Notes under the pieces: generated by a model
Database searches by the model: none
Told to the model about the DNA's origin: nothing
Seen by the model: the letters and a program-made list of their open reading frames with translations, nothing else
Shown here: in pieces, positions 59,934 to 64,000 of the stretch
Position numbering within the stretch: the stretch's first letter is position 1
How the letters are laid out: each line of letters starts with the position of its first letter
Source of the DNA: Rhodanobacter sp. Soil772
Lineage (GTDB): Bacteria > Pseudomonadota > Gammaproteobacteria > Xanthomonadales > Rhodanobacteraceae
NCBI RefSeq assembly: GCF_001428385.1
Contig: NZ_LMSK01000004.1
Coordinates: forward strand, 1-64,000
Direction of reading: 5' to 3'
Length of the DNA: 64,000 bases
Program-made: the position numbers and the translations under genes

Positions 59934-59965
59934 ACGCCGGCGGCGACAGGTGCGATGAACAACAT
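59934..59965 (-). repeat. CRISPR spacer, near-duplicate pair member 1
   Basis: A 32-nt spacer identical at 31 of 32 positions to the spacer at 62934-62965. The only difference is the first plus-strand base (A here, T there), which is the 3' end of the spacer in crRNA orientation. All other spacers appear distinct by eye. Confidence 0.95.
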
Positions 59966-62933
59966 TTTCTGAGCTGCCTGCGCGGCAGCGAACATCGTCA
60001 GCTCGCGCTTGAACCGGGTGAAGGTTTTCTGAGCTGCCTGCGCGGCAGCGAACATGGGGCACGCGCAGCCATCTGAATGAACGATTTTCTGAGCTGCCTG
60101 CGCGGCAGCGAACCCGAACTCCACTAGCTCGGCCGGCTGGGTGCCTTTCTGAGCTGCCTGCGCGGCAGCGAACGTGGTCGGATCGTCGCTGTGGACGCTG
60201 CTGCTTTTCTGAGCTGCCTGCGCGGCAGCGAACAGTTCGACGTGGCACCGGTGGGTGTGCTGATTTTTCTGAGCTGCCTGCGCGGCAGCGAACGCCCAGC
60301 GCGCCCTTGTCGGCCCGGCTCAGGTTTTCTGAGCTGCCTGCGCGGCAGCGAACGGCCGACTGAGCCTGCGCAAGGCCTTCATGTCTTTCTGAGCTGCCTG
60401 CGCGGCAGCGAACCTCAACAAATACATCGGCAGCCAGAACATCTGTTTCTGAGCTGCCTGCGCGGCAGCGAACGTGCTGCAGCGGTTGCCGGTGGGCATG
60501 ACGCTTTTCTGAGCTGCCTGCGCGGCAGCGAACCTGCCCACATCGGGGATCGCGCCGAGCGTCATTTTCTGAGCTGCCTGCGCGGCAGCGAACACCCCAT
60601 GAACCGATCCACCATCATCCACATCTTTCTGAGCTGCCTGCGCGGCAGCGAACTGCTCGATCGCGGGGTGGTGCCGGAAGAGTTTTTTCTGAGCTGCCTG
60701 CGCGGCAGCGAACCGCGTCGTGCAGGAAATCGACGTCCTGAACATTTTCTGAGCTGCCTGCGCGGCAGCGAACATCGACAGCGGCGCCCGCCCCATCGCC
60801 ACGGCTTTCTGAGCTGCCTGCGCGGCAGCGAACAGTCGCGAATGATCTGTTTGCGATCTTCCTTCTTTCTGAGCTGCCTGCGCGGCAGCGAACCCTGCTT
60901 GACGGCATCGACCCGCTCGACGCGCTTTCTGAGCTGCCTGCGCGGCAGCGAACTTCGTGGCCGCGCTGCTATAGCCGGTGTTCGTTTTCTGAGCTGCCTG
61001 CGCGGCAGCGAACAGCGTCCGTTTCGTCAGATTCTCGGGCGGATCTTTCTGAGCTGCCTGCGCGGCAGCGAACGGCCAGGGTGAGGCGGTCACGCTCTAC
61101 GTCGATTTCTGAGCTGCCTGCGCGGCAGCGAACGCCAGCACGCCGGGCGCGAACGCGGTGGCCCATTTCTGAGCTGCCTGCGCGGCAGCGAACAAGCGCA
61201 GCGCTACTGGCGCGCGCAGCGTTCGTTTCTGAGCTGCCTGCGCGGCAGCGAACTGGCGTGAGTGCCATGACGACGTGGCGGACACTTTCTGAGCTGCCTG
61301 CGCGGCAGCGAACGCTCGCGCCTGCCAGCATTACGACTTCGTAGATTTCTGAGCTGCCTGCGCGGCAGCGAACGTTGCGAGTGTCAAAGCAAGCCGTGAG
61401 CGGATTTTCTGAGCTGCCTGCGCGGCAGCGAACTGAAGACGATCATGCGAACGCTCCCTGATCGCTTTCTGAGCTGCCTGCGCGGCAGCGAACGACTTAC
61501 GAGCGGAAACGCCAGTCACCTGATCTTTCTGAGCTGCCTGCGCGGCAGCGAACGGTCTGCCGCGATGGCAATGAGCCATCTTTCTTTTCTGAGCTGCCTG
61601 CGCGGCAGCGAACGCGACGAACGTAAAGGCATCGCGGGAGAAGTTTTTCTGAGCTGCCTGCGCGGCAGCGAACGTCTGACGGCCACGAAATGCCCTTTCG
61701 CCATTTTTCTGAGCTGCCTGCGCGGCAGCGAACGTCGGCCCGCACTGCTCGCGGAGCCACCTAACTTTCTGAGCTGCCTGCGCGGCAGCGAACCGCACAT
61801 TCCCGAACTGCGAGTGCCCGACAAATTTCTGAGCTGCCTGCGCGGCAGCGAACAGTTCACGTTGCTGGTGCGCGTGCTGCCCGCCTTTCTGAGCTGCCTG
61901 CGCGGCAGCGAACAAATCAGCTACATGGGCCTGTGCACGCTCGCCTTTCTGAGCTGCCTGCGCGGCAGCGAACGTGTTCGAACTCGTCGAGGTGGATCAG
62001 ATCCATTTCTGAGCTGCCTGCGCGGCAGCGAACTCAGCCTGCAAGGTGCGATCGCGGTGCGACCATTTCTGAGCTGCCTGCGCGGCAGCGAACTCGTGGT
62101 CGAACCACTTCGCCTGCCGAAACTCTTTCTGAGCTGCCTGCGCGGCAGCGAACTGTGCCCACGGCGACGGCCGAGGGCGTCAGCATTTCTGAGCTGCCTG
62201 CGCGGCAGCGAACGTGATCCGGCGTGCGGTGCGGTAATAGTCGAATTTCTGAGCTGCCTGCGCGGCAGCGAACGACCCCTGGGATCCGCAGCAAGCCGCG
62301 CTGGCTTTCTGAGCTGCCTGCGCGGCAGCGAACGGCGCGGCCGTAAGGCTTCCAGGCGTGCGACTTTTCTGAGCTGCCTGCGCGGCAGCGAACGCGACCA
62401 GCTTCAGTGCTGCATTGTTGATGTCTTTCTGAGCTGCCTGCGCGGCAGCGAACTCGCGCAACACCTCGCCGGTGACCTGCATGCCTTTCTGAGCTGCCTG
62501 CGCGGCAGCGAACTATGCGTCCCATCCTTCGGCGCCGTCTCGATATTTCTGAGCTGCCTGCGCGGCAGCGAACGGGTTTGCGCTTTCCGCACCACTGGCA
62601 TTGCCTTTCTGAGCTGCCTGCGCGGCAGCGAACCCGGCCGGGTGGGTGATCTGGCGTTGGTTCATTTTCTGAGCTGCCTGCGCGGCAGCGAACTTGTACG
62701 ACGGCACCGGCATGGCCAGCGGCGTTTTCTGAGCTGCCTGCGCGGCAGCGAACCGCACGTCTTGCTGGTAGCTCGCCTCGGGGTTTTTCTGAGCTGCCTG
62801 CGCGGCAGCGAACGACTTCAAGGCCACGTTCAAGCGCATCGACAATTTCTGAGCTGCCTGCGCGGCAGCGAACGCGCGCCGGGACTCGCACGGACTTTCT
62901 CCATATTTCTGAGCTGCCTGCGCGGCAGCGAAC

Positions 62934-62965
62934 TCGCCGGCGGCGACAGGTGCGATGAACAACAT
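62934..62965 (-). repeat. CRISPR spacer, near-duplicate pair member 2
   Basis: Partner of 59934-59965, 50 spacer units closer to the presumed leader and therefore acquired later. The seed end, next to the 5' handle, is identical in both. Confidence 0.95.
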
Positions 62966-64000
62966 TTTCTGAGCTGCCTGCGCGGCAGCGAACATGGAGA
63001 AATCGTCTGGTGCCATGGCCATGCTTTTCTGAGCTGCCTGCGCGGCAGCGAACGCGGCGAGGTCGACCATTCGGCTGATCTTGGTTTTCTGAGCTGCCTG
63101 CGCGGCAGCGAACGCCGATGTAGGTTTGCCGCAGCGCGCTGGTCATTTCTGAGCTGCCTGCGCGGCAGCGAACGGCGAGCAGGTCAGCGTGTGGAACCAG
63201 GCGCTTTTCTGAGCTGCCTGCGCGGCAGCGAACCTGCCCGGCGCCGCTGCTGCCGTGGCTGGCGTTTTCTGAGCTGCCTGCGCGGCAGCGAACATCGGTT
63301 GTCCACCCGGCCGCATTCCTCGGTCTTTCTGAGCTGCCTGCGCGGCAGCGAACTTCATGCCGCGGTAGCCGTCGATGGTCTCGTCTTTCTGAGCTGCCTG
63401 CGCGGCAGCGAACTCGGCGGCGGCCAGGCGAGCGGCATCCTGCTCTTTCTGAGCTGCCTGCGCGGCAGCGAACTGTAAGGGCAGGCGCAGGCGCCGGGAT
63501 GGCTGTTTCTGAGCTGCCTGCGCGGCAGCGAACAGTTGGTCAATGGCCGATGACCTCACCGCGCTTTTCTGAGCTGCCTGCGCGGCAGCGAACGCCAGCA
63601 GCGCGGCGGCTACGTCGGCGGTGCCTTTCTGAGCTGCCTGCGCGGCAGCGAACCCGCACTTGACCACCCACGGGTGCTCGGCGTTTTTCTGAGCTGCCTG
63701 CGCGGCAGCGAACGTGGCGTGGCCGGAAGCATCGACGCCGACGTTTTTCTGAGCTGCCTGCGCGGCAGCGAACGCCAGGCTGGCGGTGCCGCCGGCGGGC
63801 AGCGATTTCTGAGCTGCCTGCGCGGCAGCGAACACGTCGCGGCTGATGCCGGTGACGCCGTTGATTTTCTGAGCTGCCTGCGCGGCAGCGAACCTTGCCT
63901 CCACCGGAGTTGGCCTGGACCAGTATTTCTGAGCTGCCTGCGCGGCAGCGAACGAGTTGCCGCTCGATGCGCAGGGCAATGTTCCTTTTCTGAGCTGCCT

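Larger units (their letters stand above)
56007..64000 (-). CRISPR. Type I-F CRISPR array, 133 complete repeats plus one cut at the window end
   Basis: 28-bp repeats every 60 bp. On the minus strand the repeat starts GTTCGCTGCCGCG and ends GCAGGCAGCTCAGAAA, with a 6-bp stem (GCTGCC/GGCAGC) and 5-nt loop, like the I-F (Csy) repeats of Pseudomonas. Spacers are 32 nt except 33 nt at 59275, 59813 and 63954 and 29 nt at 59636. Repeats are identical except at 56007 and 56067 (one stem change each) and 56247 (one end change). Repeat starts run 56007-59247, 59308-59608, 59665-59785 and 59846-63926 in steps of 60, with a last partial copy at 63987. In I-F systems crRNA reads in the minus orientation here, so the leader lies beyond 64000. 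No cas gene is in the window. Confidence 0.98.

Noticed and set aside
56015..63979. Dozens of long open frames with FLSCLRGSE, ELPARQRT, FAAAQAAQK, VRCRAGSSE or SLPRRQLR repeats
   Set aside because: They are translations of the CRISPR repeat in five open frames; the 60-bp period keeps each frame. No ribosome binding sites or protein-like composition. Not genes and not a repeat-protein family.
56007..64000. Tandem repeat or surface-protein repeat region instead of CRISPR
   Set aside because: The 28-bp units are near-identical while the 32-bp intervals are all different, which is the opposite of a degenerating protein repeat and typical of CRISPR.

Overview
The window looks like a chromosomal segment of a high-GC gammaproteobacterium of the Xanthomonadales (Lysobacterales), most likely near Rhodanobacter, Dyella or Frateuria. 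This rests on an Oar-like TonB-dependent receptor, a xanthomonadin-type aryl polyene pigment cluster with a XanB2-like chorismatase, the standard gammaproteobacterial atpIBEFHAGDC operon, and intergenic GGGATTCGGG-type inverted repeats of the kind I associate with this order. The genus is an inference.

Layout. (1) 1-6.8 kb: the 3' end of an rRNA operon (5S rRNA with terminator), a rhomboid protease, a class I glutamine amidotransferase, a GspE/PulE ATPase, and glyQS closed by a strong terminator. (2) 6.8-18.2 kb: an XRE-type regulator facing a large TonB-dependent receptor, an MFS-acyltransferase fusion, then a leftward block with ampE, nudC, erpA, a bactofilin, a coiled-coil membrane protein, bfr, bfd (Fur-like box upstream) and rppH. 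(3) 18.0-19.2 kb: elongator tRNA-Met with promoter, queD, and a phasin with a palindromic operator candidate. (4) 19.3-29.0 kb: the ATP synthase operon with inverted repeats between its last four genes, a lipoprotein, and glmU. (5) 29.0-39.9 kb: the aryl polyene cluster. It holds chorismatase, ACP, membrane protein, two hotdog dehydratases, acyltransferase, LolA-like protein, MMPL exporter, ketoreductase, a secreted protein, GT2, chain-length factor and ketosynthase. (6) 40.0-47.2 kb: DUF218 protein, hemF, an exported VNG-repeat protein, gpmA, a small membrane protein, zapE, an alpha/beta hydrolase, an AcpH-like protein and a membrane-anchored cytochrome c. (7) 47.7-55.6 kb: an MdtABC-like RND efflux operon. 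(8) 55.7-64.0 kb: a small ribbon-helix-helix gene directly abutting a very large CRISPR array.

The CRISPR array is the most striking element. It has 133 complete 28-bp repeats plus one cut by the window edge, with mostly 32-bp spacers (60-bp period). The repeat is of the type I-F (Csy) kind and reads on the minus strand, so crRNA transcription should run right to left. The left end (about 55.95-56.1 kb) is therefore the old, leader-distal end, and it carries a strongly decayed terminal repeat followed by two mutated repeats. The leader, any cas genes and the newest spacers would lie to the right of the window. The many open reading frames across the array are artefacts: the period is a multiple of three and the repeat has a stop in only one of six frames.

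All gene functions are from sequence recognition by eye. No database search, alignment or structure prediction was run.
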